Notes under the pieces: generated by a model | Databases searched by the model: none | What the model saw: only the letters and a program-made list of their open reading frames with translations | Told to the model about the DNA's origin: nothing | Shown here: positions 1-13,162 of the stretch, piece after piece | Numbering within the stretch: the stretch's first letter is position 1 | How the letters are laid out: every line of letters begins with the position of its first letter | Position numbers and translations under genes: made by a program | Source: Proteles cristata cristata | Taxonomy: Eukaryota; Chordata; Mammalia; Carnivora; Hyaenidae | Length of the DNA stretch: 64,000 nt | NCBI GenBank assembly: GCA_017311185.1 | Contig: JAESUZ010003530.1 | Location: 1,116,001-1,180,000, forward strand | Reading direction: 5' to 3'

Positions 1-58
1 CGCGCTCTCTCTCTCTCTCTCTCAAAAAGAACTCAAAAAAAAAAAAAAAAAAAAGGGA
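1..58 (+). repeat. SINE tail (CAN-SINE), truncated by window edge
   Basis: A CT run followed by a long A run is the 3' end of a plus-oriented carnivore SINE whose head lies off the left edge. Confidence 0.75.
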
Positions 59-575
59 AAAAAAGACTGAAAACCAACAGTTTATTCAATCAGCTTGTAG
101 GTGTGGAAACGAACCTCACGAAGTCAAGGACTCTGCCCATAGGCCTTCAGCTACCGGTTGTTACATGCAACAGCGGCAATGAAATCTTAAATCAGAACCC
201 AATTAAGAGCTCTTCCTAGCACACTTTTCTCATTAGCGCCAGCTGCTCAGGATACAAACTTGTGTAACTGCTTTTGTATCTTCTCACTTTTAGACAGTCC
301 ATGACTTCACTGCTTTCCTTTCACAAACACCAACATCAACAGGTCTCACGTCGTCTCTGCGGTCTGCACTCGGCAAGTTCTGCCTGGCTGCCTGCCAAAC
401 GCAGAGCCCCATGCCAGGGATGCTGAGTCGAGACGGAGCAGCATCACCATGGCCCCTGCCCTCAGCTACTGTCCATGCAGCTGGGGAGACCAAGGAATGC
501 AATGTGTACCATGTGATCAAAATAGACCCACGTATGAAATTACTGGAGAAAGGATTAAATGAGGATTTCACTTAC
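59..575 (-). other. TXNRD1: TXNRD1 last visible intron (5' part)
   Basis: Sequence after the donor GTAAGTG of the 576-671 exon. On the minus strand the stretch around 350-520 resembles an L2 3' end. A canonical AATAAA lies at 86-81. I saw no match to the final TXNRD1 coding exon, so that exon must lie beyond position 1. Confidence 0.6.
81..86 (-). terminator. AATAAA polyadenylation-signal hexamer in intron
   Basis: The minus strand reads GATTGAATAAACTG here. It lies in TXNRD1 sense orientation, about 490 bases beyond the 576 donor. It could support a truncated intronic-polyadenylation transcript, belong to an embedded 3' UTR-like relic, or be chance. Only the hexamer is seen directly. Confidence 0.3.
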
Positions 576-671
576 ATTGTCTTTGATATTACAGATTATT
601 TTTGCATAACACTTATTGTTATCTCTTGATGGAATCGTCCATTCCAATGGCCAAAAGTAACTATGGTAAAC
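576..671 (-). CDS. TXNRD1: TXNRD1 coding exon, interface domain (penultimate)
   Basis: A 96-base exon (32 codons, phase 0 at both ends) with acceptor CATAG at its right edge and donor GTAAGTG at its left. It begins [20 protein letters not shown], a signature of the dimerisation domain of mammalian TrxR1. It covers residues 515-546 counted from the ATG at 31884. In this family the next exon completes the interface domain with the catalytic His-Glu pair and the C-terminal GCUG tail. That exon is not in the window, so the product is C-terminally incomplete here. The end KIICNIKDN has Ile where human has Thr. Confidence 0.95.
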
Positions 672-927
672 CTATGAAGATATAAACACAATTGAGACCC
701 ATTAGCTTAAGAAACACGTTTGTCAAACATTAGGTGTGGTTTGAAAACACTGGAGGCTCTTTGGTACTTATCATCAAAAAATAAAATTCAAGGAGTAAAC
801 AGGAATTTGGTCAAAAGTAAATGACCTTAAACTTGCCGTTGAGCCTCTAAGCTATAAGCTCATCCCTTAATTACATCTCAGCCTGAGAAAAATAAACCTT
901 AAGTAATAATAACAACAAAGAACAGGA

Positions 928-1120
928 AAATGAGAGAAAGAAGCCAGGTAATTATTTGCTGTCTTCAATCAAAAAGAAGAGAAGAGAGAAGGGAAAGGAA
1001 GAGAAAAAACGGGACAGGAAGGGATGGGAAGGGACGGGAAGGGAAGGGACGGGACGGGACAGGAAGGGAAGAGGAGAAAGAAAAGGAAAGGAAAAAAGAA
1101 AAAAGAAAAAAAAAAAACCC
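928..1120 (+). repeat. Purine-only tract with GGGAC/GGGAA units
   Basis: Nearly 190 bases that are almost entirely A and G on the plus strand. The centre (1008-1070) consists of repeated GGGAC and GGGAA pentamers, and the tract ends in an A-rich run. The small reading frames on either strand are low-complexity artefacts. Confidence 0.85.
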
Positions 1121-2001
1121 CAACACTGTGTTGTATAGAAATGACAGCTTTGGGAAAGAACCAAGTAAGGTGCCAGGAATAATTAGAGCAATTATCTAGC
1201 TCCTCGCTTAATGCTTCCAAAAACATTTCGTCCTTTGGCATTATTCATCAAAGCAATGAAGGAGAGAGGGAGGGAAGACGAGAAGGTGGAGGGACGCAGA
1301 TATTTTTATGTTTCATAACCTTAAGTCTGGGTGACTACAGGGATTTTTTTCCCTCCAGCTGCTACCCTCAATTCAAAACATATATGGTTGGCTACCTTTT
1401 AAAAATGTATTGATTATGTAGCCATTATAGTGTCCTTCGAAGTTCCAATACAATGTGAATTTTGTTGTAAGTGTGGGTTACAAAACTGAATATACAGTGT
1501 CATAGGATCACAACAATTATGCAGGGAAAAAAATAATTAAAGAAATTACCCCAAATTGCTAGCAACTGCTATGTTACAGACACTGGTCTATGGGTAACCA
1601 TTTCCTATTTCCATTTTCAAAATGTTGACTCAAATGTATTACTTTTATAATGAAAAATGCAAATTCCAATAAAGCCAAAGCTTATCAAGAAGTATGAAAT
1701 ATACATTAAGAACCTTCAACTTTAAGTATTTTTCAATAGGAATCTATCCTCAGAAAATAATTAAGAGAAATAGACAATGAATTACGAAGATGTTCATCAT
1801 TCTACTTATAATAGTAAAAAACTATAAACAATCTAATAAAAGTATAGCTTAAATTATTTTATAGCATCCAAAAACGCAGACGTCATTTCTTAAAATGCTG
1901 TTTTCAGGGAGAAATGCTCATGACCTAACATTAAATGCACATAACTTAATCACACTTAAAAAAAAAAATCAAGACATATGTACCTACAGTTATACATGCA
2001 C

Positions 2002-2002
<1 letters not shown>

Positions 2003-2055
<53 letters not shown>
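2003..2055 (+). repeat. (TA)n(CA)n compound microsatellite
   Basis: About nine TA dinucleotides run directly into about seventeen CA dinucleotides. Compound dinucleotide repeats like this are usually length-polymorphic. Confidence 0.9.
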
Positions 2056-2057
<2 letters not shown>

Positions 2058-2604
2058 TATAAACACATAAATACTTTGAGGGACTAGAAGAAAATATGCC
2101 AAAATATTAATAGGAACGCTCTTCTTGAATTAAAATTTTTTTATATTTTCCTAATTTTTCAAACTTCCTATAATGATATACTATTTTTACAATCAGATGT
2201 TACTAATATGATACTAATTAGGCCAAGATATTACTATTGAAGCATATAATAAGATTTAAGAGATAAACAGATTTTCATATCATAAAATTTTCCCTGATTC
2301 ACAAATCTGGTCTTTTAGAAGGTTTTAACTGGAAATTTTTCTCCTGAATGCTTTAAAGCAGCAATCCCTTTGGGCAGCACTGTGTACATACGGATAGCGC
2401 ATTTCTTGTGCGTGTTCCTTGACTGTGGCAAAGTTACTAGAGGGTAACGGTACAAAAATATCCAACTATTACTATTAGAGTGGTAAAAATGTAGTTAATT
2501 TTTAGTTTTCTTCTTTGTGTTTTCCTGTATTTTTCATTTTTCCAACAATATTGTTTTAATAATTAAAAAAAAACCTAGTAAAGTGGTTTTAAAAGATAGA
2601 AGGA

Positions 2605-3018
2605 GGGGCACCTGGGTGGCTCAGTTGGTTAAGCATCCAACTTTTTTTTTTTTTTTTTTAATATTTTTATTTCTAGGAGAGAGAGAGAGAGACAGCGTGA
2701 GCAGGGGAGGGTCAGAGAGAGAGGGAGTCACAGACTGAAACAGGCTCCAGTCTCTGAGCTGGCAGTCAGCACAGAGCCCGACGCGGGGCTCGAACCCACG
2801 AACCGCGAGATCATGACCTAAGCGAAAGTCAGGTGCTTAACCGACTAAGCCACCCAGGCGCCCCAAGCATCCAACTTTTGATCTTGGCTCAGGTCATGAT
2901 CTCAGAGTTCATGGGTTCATGCATCAACCCCTGAACTGACAGTGTGAAGCCTGCTTGGGATTCTCTCTCTCCCTCTCTCTCTCTGACCCTTCCTCTACTC
3001 TCTCTCAAAAATAAAGTA
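2605..3018 (+). mobile_element. CAN-SINE split by a second SINE
   Basis: A plus-oriented SINE starts with GGGGCACCTGGGTGGCTCAG and resumes after an insertion at TTTGATCTTGGCTCAGGTC. It ends in a CT tract and an ATAAAG tail. The insertion at 2646-2864 separates its two halves. Confidence 0.92.
2646..2864 (-). mobile_element. Young CAN-SINE inserted in older SINE, 15-bp TSD
   Basis: A minus-oriented SINE with a T run at 2646 and head ...GGCGCCCC ending at 2864. It is flanked by perfect copies of AAGCATCCAACTTTT at 2631-2645 and 2865-2879. The intact duplication marks a recent L1-mediated insertion into the SINE at 2605-3018. Confidence 0.95.
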
Positions 3019-3311
3019 TTACTGGGTCAACTGACAGAATTAAAAAATGAAAGGTGGATCTTCAACTTCCTAAAAATGAGTTAACTATACAGTGGTTACT
3101 TAAGAAAATACCCTGTTCACAAGAAACACACACTGAAGAGTTTAGGAGTAAAAAGGCATTCAACTTACTTTCAAAATGTGCAGGAAAAAATAATACACAC
3201 AGATACACAGATAAAGAAAGAATATAAAAAGTATAAAACACATGGGCAAAATGTTGACAGTACAAGAATCTGGATTATAGGGTCTACAAAAAGTCTTTGT
3301 GCTATTTTTCA

Positions 3312-3479
<168 letters not shown>

Positions 3480-4394
3480 TCAAAAAAGGGGGTATGGCAC
3501 AAAGTTCAAAATCAGAAGGGGAAAACAGACTAATAAATTTCTACCAGAAGTATGGGAAGTCACAAAACCAGACATCAAACCTACTATATGCTGAGAAACA
3601 CGAACTCATGTGGTCATTTCAGGGAAGCAGTGAGGTGTGGCAAGACCAGTCATGAAGAGGTTCACGTGCCTTCTCCATCCATCTACCAACTGATGTTAAC
3701 GGTAAGGACACCCTGCTTCTCCCAGCCAAAGACAATACATGTGTACCCAACGCTAACAGTCTCATATTGGTGACAGGAATTAATAGACTTCTTCTGGAAA
3801 GCCAATTAGGTAATGCCTATTAAGAGCTGTAAAACTCTCTCTCTACCTTTGTGCCAAGAACCCCTCTCCTAGCATTCTATGGTAGTAATTTACTGTCCAG
3901 AAAAAGCCACATGCATTAACAGAGCACTGCGGCAGCACTGAGTGGTGCAGTCTCCTGGGATGGGCAGGGCCCACATGCACATGGAGAAGTGGTTCTGCGA
4001 TGTAGACTCTCAGTGTGCCACCCTGCACCCTTCACGTAATGAAGACTTTGGAAACAAAAAAAGTTAATGACACTATTGCCAAAGCATATTTGATGATGTT
4101 AATCATGCAGACGACTAAAGGGTTCTGAAGTCAAACAAGTCTGTGACACGCTGGATTAAGCAAATAAGCAGGTTTCTCCACTACTGATTTCTCAGAGCCT
4201 TTAGTATACAGATGTAAACTGTGGAAAAGGTGTTATGTAAGTGCCAAATATGTTTGTAAATGCTATTGGGTAAAGAGCTACCAGTCACATCTGTACACAG
4301 AGGTGAGCCTAATAAGTAACATTCTGCATTTAAAATATCAGGAATTCAATTCTCAAGTCCCATTCTTTAAAACACTAGTGTAAAACCTTTAAAA

Positions 4395-4425
4395 AAAATT
4401 TTTTTGAATGTTTTATTTATTTCTG

Positions 4426-4456
<31 letters not shown>

Positions 4457-4631
4457 GACAGCGTGAGCAGGGGAGGGTCAGAGAGAGAGGGAGTCACAGA
4501 CTCTGAAACAGGCTCCAGGTTCTGGCTGGCAGTCAGCACAGAGCCCGACGCGGGGCTCGAACCCATGAACCGTGAGATCATGACCTAAGCGAAAGTCGGA
4601 CGCTTAACCGACTAAGCCACCCAGGTGCCCC
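4395..4631 (-). mobile_element. Young CAN-SINE with long TSD
   Basis: Minus-oriented SINE. The head ends CCCAGGTGCCCC at 4631 and the tail is at the left. AAAACACTAGTGTAAAACCTTTAAAA occurs on both sides (from 4369 and from 4632), an unusually long, perfectly kept target duplication. It belongs to the same diagnostic subfamily as 2646-2864. Confidence 0.93.
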
Positions 4632-4669
4632 AAAACACTAGTGTAAAACCTTTAAAATATGTCTCCTTT

Positions 4670-4884
4670 GGGGCGCCTGGGTAGCTCAGTCAGTTAAGCG
4701 TCTGACTTCAGCTCAGGTCATGATCTCACGGTTTGTGGGTTTGGGCTCTGTGCTGACAGCTTGCTCAGAGCCTGGGGCCTGTTTCAGATTCTGTGTCTCC
4801 CTCTCTCTCTGACTCTCCCCAGCTCATGCGGTCTCTCTCTCAGAAATAAACTTAAAAAAAATTTTTTTAAATAAATAAATAAAA
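4670..4884 (+). mobile_element. CAN-SINE
   Basis: Head GGGGCGCCTGGGTAGCTCAG, CT tract and A-rich AAATAAATAAAT tail, only 13 bases beyond the TSD of the preceding SINE. Confidence 0.9.
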
Positions 4885-4971
4885 TGTGTCTCCCTGTAGA
4901 AATAATAAATATAATCCTTTTTCTCTAAAAAGATCATAAGCACTAGGAATTCTGAATCAAAAGTAGAGACA

Positions 4972-5158
4972 GGGGCACCTGGGTGGCTCAGTCAGTTGAG
5001 CATCTGATTTCGGCTCAGGTCTAAGTCTCACAGTTCGAGTAGGTGAGTTCGAACCCTGCACTGGGCTCTCTGCCGTCAGCAAGGAGCCTACTTTAGATCT
5101 TCTGTACCCTCCCACCCCTGCCGCCTTCTCAAAAAGAAATAAACTTAAAAAAAAAAAA
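4972..5158 (+). mobile_element. CAN-SINE
   Basis: Head GGGGCACCTGGGTGGCTCAG and tail AAATAAACTTAAAAAAAA. The CT section is short. Confidence 0.88.
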
Positions 5159-5699
5159 GGAAACGTGGACATCCACATACAGCCATAATGGTGCGCCAGG
5201 GACCAATTTCGTTCCTGCTGTCAACAACTTGACAACCAAGCAGCAAGCAACACTTCCAGACATAGGACGACAAGCAGTGCAGGACTGTGATCCGGACAGA
5301 AGGGAATCAAAAGAGGCGAGCCCCGTGATTTCCTTATTTACTGCCCAGAGCACTTCCTGAGGACTGGATGCAAGAGGAGGCAGACCAGAGCAAAGTCGCA
5401 GGGCAGAGCCCCCAAGCGCGGCACTGTGCAAAGAGAACTCTTGACACCTGCGGAGACTTGGGCAGAGAACGGTTCTGTAAATGTGTCGCAGGAGGGATTC
5501 AAGGGTGAGTAAAGAACCGCTGGAAAGTAGAAAGCAGTAGGCGCCCAGAGTCTATGGGACTGGAAATAGCTCCGTTTCCTCAAGCCAGAGGAGAAAGAAT
5601 TCATAAAATAAGAGGAATGGGGGAGAGTCCTCCAAAAGGCATCAGTTTAGTAGTAGAAGTAAATCAGCTCTAGATAAAAAGTGGTTATTGGCAGACCCT

Positions 5700-6780
5700 A
5701 AATTTTAAAAGCAAGTTACGAAAGGATGAAACTAATGCCATGTAACTTAACAGGCTGCCAGAGCAAAATCGACCACCATATAAAGGAATCCAATAAAACC
5801 TGGCACCCAACAATGTAAAATGTACAACGTACAATGTCCAAATCCTTCCAAGTTAACAAGACGTGCAAAGGAGCAAGAATAGGTAAACCAATACCAAGAA
5901 ACATCAATGAACAGAAAAAGACACCGAAAAAGAGATGATGGAATTAACAGAGGACATTAAATAAGCTATAAATATCCAGAAAACAGAGAAAACATGAACC
6001 TGCTGAGAAAAGGAAAACATTTTAAATACATAAAACTAGTAGAGATGGAAAAATCCAGCTGAAGTGCAAATTACATAATACGGAATTAATAGCTTAAGAT
6101 GTGGAAAAGATCAGCAAACCTGAACTTGATCAGGCTCTCTAGGAAAATAAAGCACAGAAAGGGGTCGGGGGGAAAGAACATGAAAGGAGCCTCAGAGGCC
6201 CATGGGATAATACTGAGTCAACATTCATTAACTGGAGGCTGAGGGGAAATAAAGAAAGGGGGAAGACAGAAAAAATAACTGAATGGCTGGAAATTTCCCA
6301 AAGTTGATGACAAGGGTAAAACAGATAAATCCAAGAATCTTGACAGATCATAAGCAGAATAAATATGAGGAAAAGGATACCAAGGAATGCAATAGTTTAG
6401 CAGTAATTGCTAATAATCACTAATAAAAAAATCTTATGAAGAATAAAGATAAAATGATGGCATACTTCTGTTTAGAATCTATGCAACCAGATAGTAGGCA
6501 AATTGTTAAGATATTTAAAGAAACACAGTAAGTCAAGAACTCAATATTCAGCAAAAAATATCTTCCCCTCAAATGGAGGTAAAATAAACTTAGAAAAACA
6601 AACAACAAAGAGGAGAAAAGGAATTTGCCAGAAGCAGACACACACAGGGTAACTGCACATTCTTCAGGCAGGAAAAGGTGTTTCAGATGGAAATCTGCAT
6701 CCACATAAAAAGACCAGTTCCTCCCGTGCTCCAAAATGCAGTTTCCAATCCACTTCTATGGACTGTTGTGGCCTAGACTG
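5700..6780 (+). mobile_element. Ancient L1/HAL1-like fragment
   Basis: Decayed but recognisable LINE phrases occur in order on the plus strand: a GATCAGCAAACCTGAACTTGATC block near 6110, a GAAATTTCCCAAAGTTGATGACA block near 6290, AAGCAGAATAAATATGAGG near 6352, and a CTTCAGGCAGG...CAGATGGAAATCTG block near 6662-6700. This order matches old mammalian L1 or HAL1 elements. No open frame survives. The left boundary is uncertain, and the subfamily is inferred. Confidence 0.6.
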
Positions 6781-6921
6781 GAGAATGTAATCCTCACTTC
6801 CAACACTTTTATTTGGAAAGCACACTTGGCAGTTTTCACAACAATCAACTTAATGAACTTTTGAGGTTGAAGATACGTGAACTGTGGCTGCCCTAGAGTT
6901 TTCACAGAGAGTATTTTATAT

Positions 6922-7026
6922 ATTTTTTTCTTTTTTAAGTAGGCTCCACACCCAATGCAGGGCTTGAAATCATGACTCTGAGTTCAAGAGTTGCATGCTC
7001 TACCAGATGAGCCAACCAGGTGCCCC
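6922..7026 (-). mobile_element. Short CAN-SINE variant lacking the CT tract
   Basis: About 105 bases, minus orientation, ending CCAACCAGGTGCCCC. It has only the tRNA-like head and a short tail, and is flanked by TATTTTATAT copies. It is more diverged than the long SINEs. Confidence 0.8.
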
Positions 7027-7528
7027 TAAAATATTTTATATTTACTAAAAAATGGAATAAAGTAGCACCTTAATAATAAAGATGCTAATGTTTACTCTTT
7101 GTAAATTTCAAGTGTTTGAGAGCATTTCTGAAAAGATCCAAGAAACAGCAACTGTTCACTTTGCTGAAGTGCCCATCACACCATGTTGAAAGCTTGCATG
7201 TGTATCTGATCATCGGGCTTTGTTTGAAAAAAGGGCTTAGTGGAATGTCTCTCATCCACAGGCGGACTCAGCTTTAGTGTCTGTTATCCATCAGCTTTTG
7301 AACTGATAAAAACTTTTTTTCATTCCTTCATTTATGTTCCCTAAAAAATGGAATATTTAGTTTGTTTAGTGGCAAATATCTTCAAGTTTTGAAAACGATG
7401 TTAATCATTAAGTGTTAAAAAGGTTCATTTAAATTTTCCCAATGTATGTTCCACTTCATTTTATTTAGGAAAATTATACATTACAAAGGTGTTTGCAAAT
7501 TGCTGGATTCTTTAAAAGTCTGGAGATT

Positions 7529-7736
7529 GGGGTGTCTGGGTGGCCCAGTCGGTTGAGCATCTGACTCTTGGTTTCGGCTCAGGTCACAGTCTCCTGGCTT
7601 CATGGGTTCGTCCCACGTCGGGCTCAGTGCTGGCAGCACAGGGCCTACTTGGGATTCTCCTTTTCTTCTCTCTCTGCCCCTTCCCCACTCATGCTATCTC
7701 TTTCTCTCTCAAAATAAATAAATAAACTTTAACAAA
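7529..7736 (+). mobile_element. CAN-SINE
   Basis: GGGGTGTCTGGGTGGCCCAG head, CT tract and AAATAAATAAACTTTAA tail. Copies of AGTCTGGA lie on either side. Confidence 0.88.
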
Positions 7737-9450
7737 GGAGTCTGGAAACATCATTCCTATTCCATCCCCTATTCTTCCATAATCTAGACTTCCCAGGTCT
7801 TCTTTCTTAGGCAATAAATCATCATGAGTAAGAGAGCAGTACTGGAGACTTCATCCACGCCTTGGCTGCCTACCAGCCTTGTGACTTTGCACAGTTACCT
7901 AATTTCCCTGGACTGGGTCATCAACCTCCACAGCTGCCCTGAGGCTGAATGAGATAGCACGCACAAAGCACTTAGCACAGTACCAGGCATGCCACAAGTA
8001 CTCAAACGTCACACTTGGTCTCCTTTCCTCTGAACATTCTTGCGAAGCAATGAGGAATAGAGGATAGCAATTTTGGAGGAAGGCACGAACAGCCACAATT
8101 CAATCTGGGCTCTCAAAATTCCATAATGGATTTAACTCAGCCAGGTGTTTATGTCAAGTTAAACTTTCCAACAGAGAACTGCTCCTTCGGAAAGCAGGCA
8201 GGCAGGCGTGGGTTCCCTCACCTCCGATATGTGCTGACATTCTCACTAACATGCTGGGCAAAATCAAAGGGATTATGCAGTTGCTTAAAAAATAATGTGT
8301 GATTTCCCCAAATACATTTAACCTAGAGATCTACTGGCATTTCAACTTTATTTACTACACTGAAGAACAGACCAGGAAGATTTCAAACTAAGACCTGAGC
8401 AGCACCTGCTGATCTTCCTATTCGGTCAAGCATCTGTCTCACTATTAGACTAAAAATAAGAGAAAACAAACAAACAAACAGAGTCCTTTAATTTCAACTT
8501 ACATTAAATTCTGATGTTGATAAAAGCTTACAGCCCTTTAAGAAAACATCTGCTCTACCTAGCAGAGGACAGAACACAGCACCACGCCCACATATGGAAG
8601 GCCAGGTATGTCCAAAGTAGGTGCAATCATTCAGGAAAGGTTTTGAAGGGTTTTGTGCTGATTAACTTCAGATTTATTTAGGAGCAGATTTTTGTTAAGT
8701 GGTCCCTTTGGTTACTGTTGGTATATAAAAATATCTCCACTTCAGGGAAACACAAAGACACAAGATCAAGAGCTAATCACAGGCACCTCAAGCTATATTT
8801 CTAGATACTAGATATACAGATCTAGAGATAGATCTAGATATTTTCTCGGTATCCTAGCCAATAACTGCAACAATGAACCCAAGAGGACTCACTTGAAGAA
8901 GCAGTTAAATGTGCCCAAACAGTAATATGAACCAGCTGCTACATGTCCTGGATGATCAGGCAATCTGAGATTCAAAACTCTTTTTAGTCTCAATCCTGTT
9001 AATTTCAAAATATAAAGTCTTATTATGCAATTATACAAACTAACTGAGGTGCATTCAAAATGCCTGTCACAAATTTGACAAGCTGTATTCTCTGAGGTTT
9101 CTGTTTCTGGAACCAACGTAAATCAACCCATGATGATAATGTGCAAGGAAAACGGGTAGTGACTAAGCTCTTTACAATCTATGCTCCTGGAATCCTTTCA
9201 AAAAATTAATTAGGGAGGGAATGTTGATAAAGCGGAAGGTCACACACGTATGAAGGTAGGGAATAAATAACATGAGAAATCTTGGATCTCTTCATCTCAA
9301 TTTTGCTGCGAACCTGTAACTGCTCTAAAAAAATCAGCTTAAAAAATAGAGTATATTTATTCTTTTCTTGACACCTAGTCCCATGAAACATACCTAAGAG
9401 TTTCCTACAATGACTACATTTCCTACAATGACTTTTAAAAAATCAGTTTA

Positions 9451-9676
9451 GGGGCGCCTGGGTGGCTTAGTCGGTTAAGCGTCCGACTTTCGCTTGGGTC
9501 ATGATCTCGCGGTTCGTGGGTTCGAGCCCCGCGTCGGGCTCTGTGCTGACTGCCAGCTCAGAGCCTGGAGCCTGTTTCAGTCTGTGACTCCCTCTCTCTC
9601 TGACCCTCCCCTGCTCACGCTGTCTCTCTCTCTCTCTCTAGAAATAAATAAAATATTTAAAAAAAAAAAAAAAAAC
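9451..9676 (+). mobile_element. Young CAN-SINE with TSD
   Basis: Head GGGGCGCCTGGGTGGCTTAG and the diagnostic CTTTCGCTTGGGTC. The tail is AAATAAATAAAATATTT plus an A run. AAAAAATCAGTTTA is duplicated at both ends. Confidence 0.93.
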
Positions 9677-10071
9677 TTTATAAAAAATCAGTTTAAAACA
9701 TTAACACATTAAGCATTCTAAGAGCAGAAGAACAGGGTAATAAAGCCTGAATATTGGTTTAAGCAGCTCTGCACATGATTACCACCTAGATCCCCAAATC
9801 CTTATATAGCCTAGGTAGGTCATAAAAAGATTTAAAAAATTATACTTAAATTGGTAATAATGAAGTTAATGTAAACACAGCTATTCACAAGTATATGGAA
9901 CGTAACAGTGCTGAAGATTAATCAAGCTTATTTTTTCCCTAGTGTGATTCCAAGAATGACAATTTTCATAATAAAGTCACAAAGATACAGCAGTGTTACC
10001 AATGTCTTGTTTGGAAAACAGTTAATAAAAGCACATGTAGGATGCTATCAGCAAGAGAACTAAATTATTCA

Positions 10072-11819
<1,748 letters not shown>

Positions 11820-11896
11820 TTTTCATTTATCGTTACCCCCACAGTTTCTAAGCCAAGTTTTCTTGTGCAAGCATCTCTTCCTATTGCCAGCAATAC
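11820..11896 (-). CDS. TXNRD1: TXNRD1 coding exon, end of NADPH domain
   Basis: A 77-base exon with 25 codons plus two bases of a split Lys (residues 401-425). The acceptor is TTTCAG at 11898-11897 and the donor GTAAGAA at 11819. The peptide opens [20 protein letters not shown]. The AIGRD motif closes the NADPH-binding domain in this family. Leu replaces Met of human at the second position. Confidence 0.96.
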
Positions 11897-12027
11897 CTGA
11901 AAAATTAATATACCAGTGAGTATGATATAAAAGACTTCACATAAGTTACTTAATCATTAAGCCAATCTGATTTCATTTTCCAGACCTCTAAAGAAGGTCT
12001 TCATTAAGAAAATAATGTAAGAGTTTA

Positions 12028-12222
12028 TGTGGCACCTGGGTGGCTCAGTCAGTTAAATGTCTGACTCTTGGTTTCAGCTCAGGTCATGATCTCACAGTTT
12101 GTGGATGTGAGCCCTGAAGTGGGCTCTGCACTTTCAGGGGACAGTGCGGAGCCTGCTTGGGATTCTCTCTCTCTCTCTGCCCCCCCACAAACTCTCTCTC
12201 TCAAAATAAGTAAGTTTAAAAA
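12028..12222 (+). mobile_element. CAN-SINE with TSD
   Basis: Flanked by AATAATGTAAGAGTTTA (12011-12027) and AATAATGCAAGAGTTTA (12223-12239). The head is GGCACCTGGGTGGCTCAG. Confidence 0.92.
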
Positions 12223-12366
12223 AATAATGCAAGAGTTTAAACAAATTAGAAAAAACAAAACAAAATAAAACAAAAAAAACCTCTTGAACAGAATATAGCA
12301 GAAGTCCTCAACCACTGATTAAGAAAAAGAGAGTTAGCAATTCCTTCATAAATCTAGCCAAGTTTA

Positions 12367-12580
12367 TAGGGTGCCTGAGTGGCTTAGTTGGTTGCGCATC
12401 TGACTTCACCTCAGGTCACGATCTCATGTTTTGTGAGTTTGAGCCCTGCGTCTGGGTCTGTGTTGACAGCTCGGAGCCTGGAGCCTGCTTCGGATTCTGT
12501 GTCTCCCTTTCTCTCTGCCCACCCCTCTCCCCCACCCATGCTCTCTCTCAAAAATAAACATAAAAATAAAATTTTTTTTT
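12367..12580 (+). mobile_element. CAN-SINE with TSD
   Basis: Flanked by AAATCTAGCCAAGTTTA (12350-12366) and AAATCTAACCAAGTTTA (12581-12597), one mismatch. Confidence 0.92.
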
Positions 12581-12641
12581 AAATCTAACCAAGTTTAGAG
12601 ACAAAGACAACATAGCCTATGACTGAATTAAGGTTTTTTAA

Positions 12642-12849
12642 AATTTTAAAAAAATATTGCTTTTTGACAGAGAGAGAGAGAGTATTAGCAGGGTAGGGGC
12701 AGAGAGAGGAGGAAACACAGAATCCAAAGCAGGCTCCAGGCTCTGAGCTGTCAGCACAGAGCCTGACACGGGGCTCAAACCCACAGACCATGAGATCATG
12801 ACCTGAGCCAAAGTCGGAAGTTCAACCAACTGAGCCACCCAGGCACTCC
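12642..12849 (-). mobile_element. CAN-SINE, minus
   Basis: GA-rich middle and head ending GAGCCACCCAGGCACTCC. Degenerate TTAAG...TTTTAA copies flank it. Confidence 0.88.
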
Positions 12850-13162
12850 TTAAGTTGTTTTAAGTAGTGAGCTATGAAGACAAAATTTTGAAGGTCAGAG
12901 AAGTTCTACTTCATTTTAAAAAGGATGTCTTTTTATACCTATTTGACAAATGACATTTTTAAGTTACACTGAAGAAAATTTGAAGCCATCCTTATACCAA
13001 AACGAATTATAATATCACAAGCAATACAGATGTCCTAGAACGGAAATATAATCAGGTTTTGAAAATAGCAAATAGCCATTGCACGTACCCCGCAAATATC
13101 CAAATATCCATAGGCACATTATTTGCTTTCTAATAAAGGGCTAACCTGGGTCCGTGCCTTAC

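Larger units (their letters stand above)
11897..13162 (-). other. TXNRD1: TXNRD1 intron (1.27 kb) mostly SINE
   Basis: Three SINEs (12028-12222, 12367-12580, 12642-12849) make up about half of it. The donor is GTAAGG at 13162. No other exon is seen. Confidence 0.8.

Noticed and set aside
985..1070. GGGAC/GGGAA repeats as a CRISPR-like array
   Set aside because: Simple pentamer repeats without spacers in a mammalian intron.
2605..2640. tRNA-like heads of the SINEs as tRNA genes
   Set aside because: The heads are diverged from tRNA-Lys, lack a matching cloverleaf and are joined to CT and A-rich tails, so they are SINEs.
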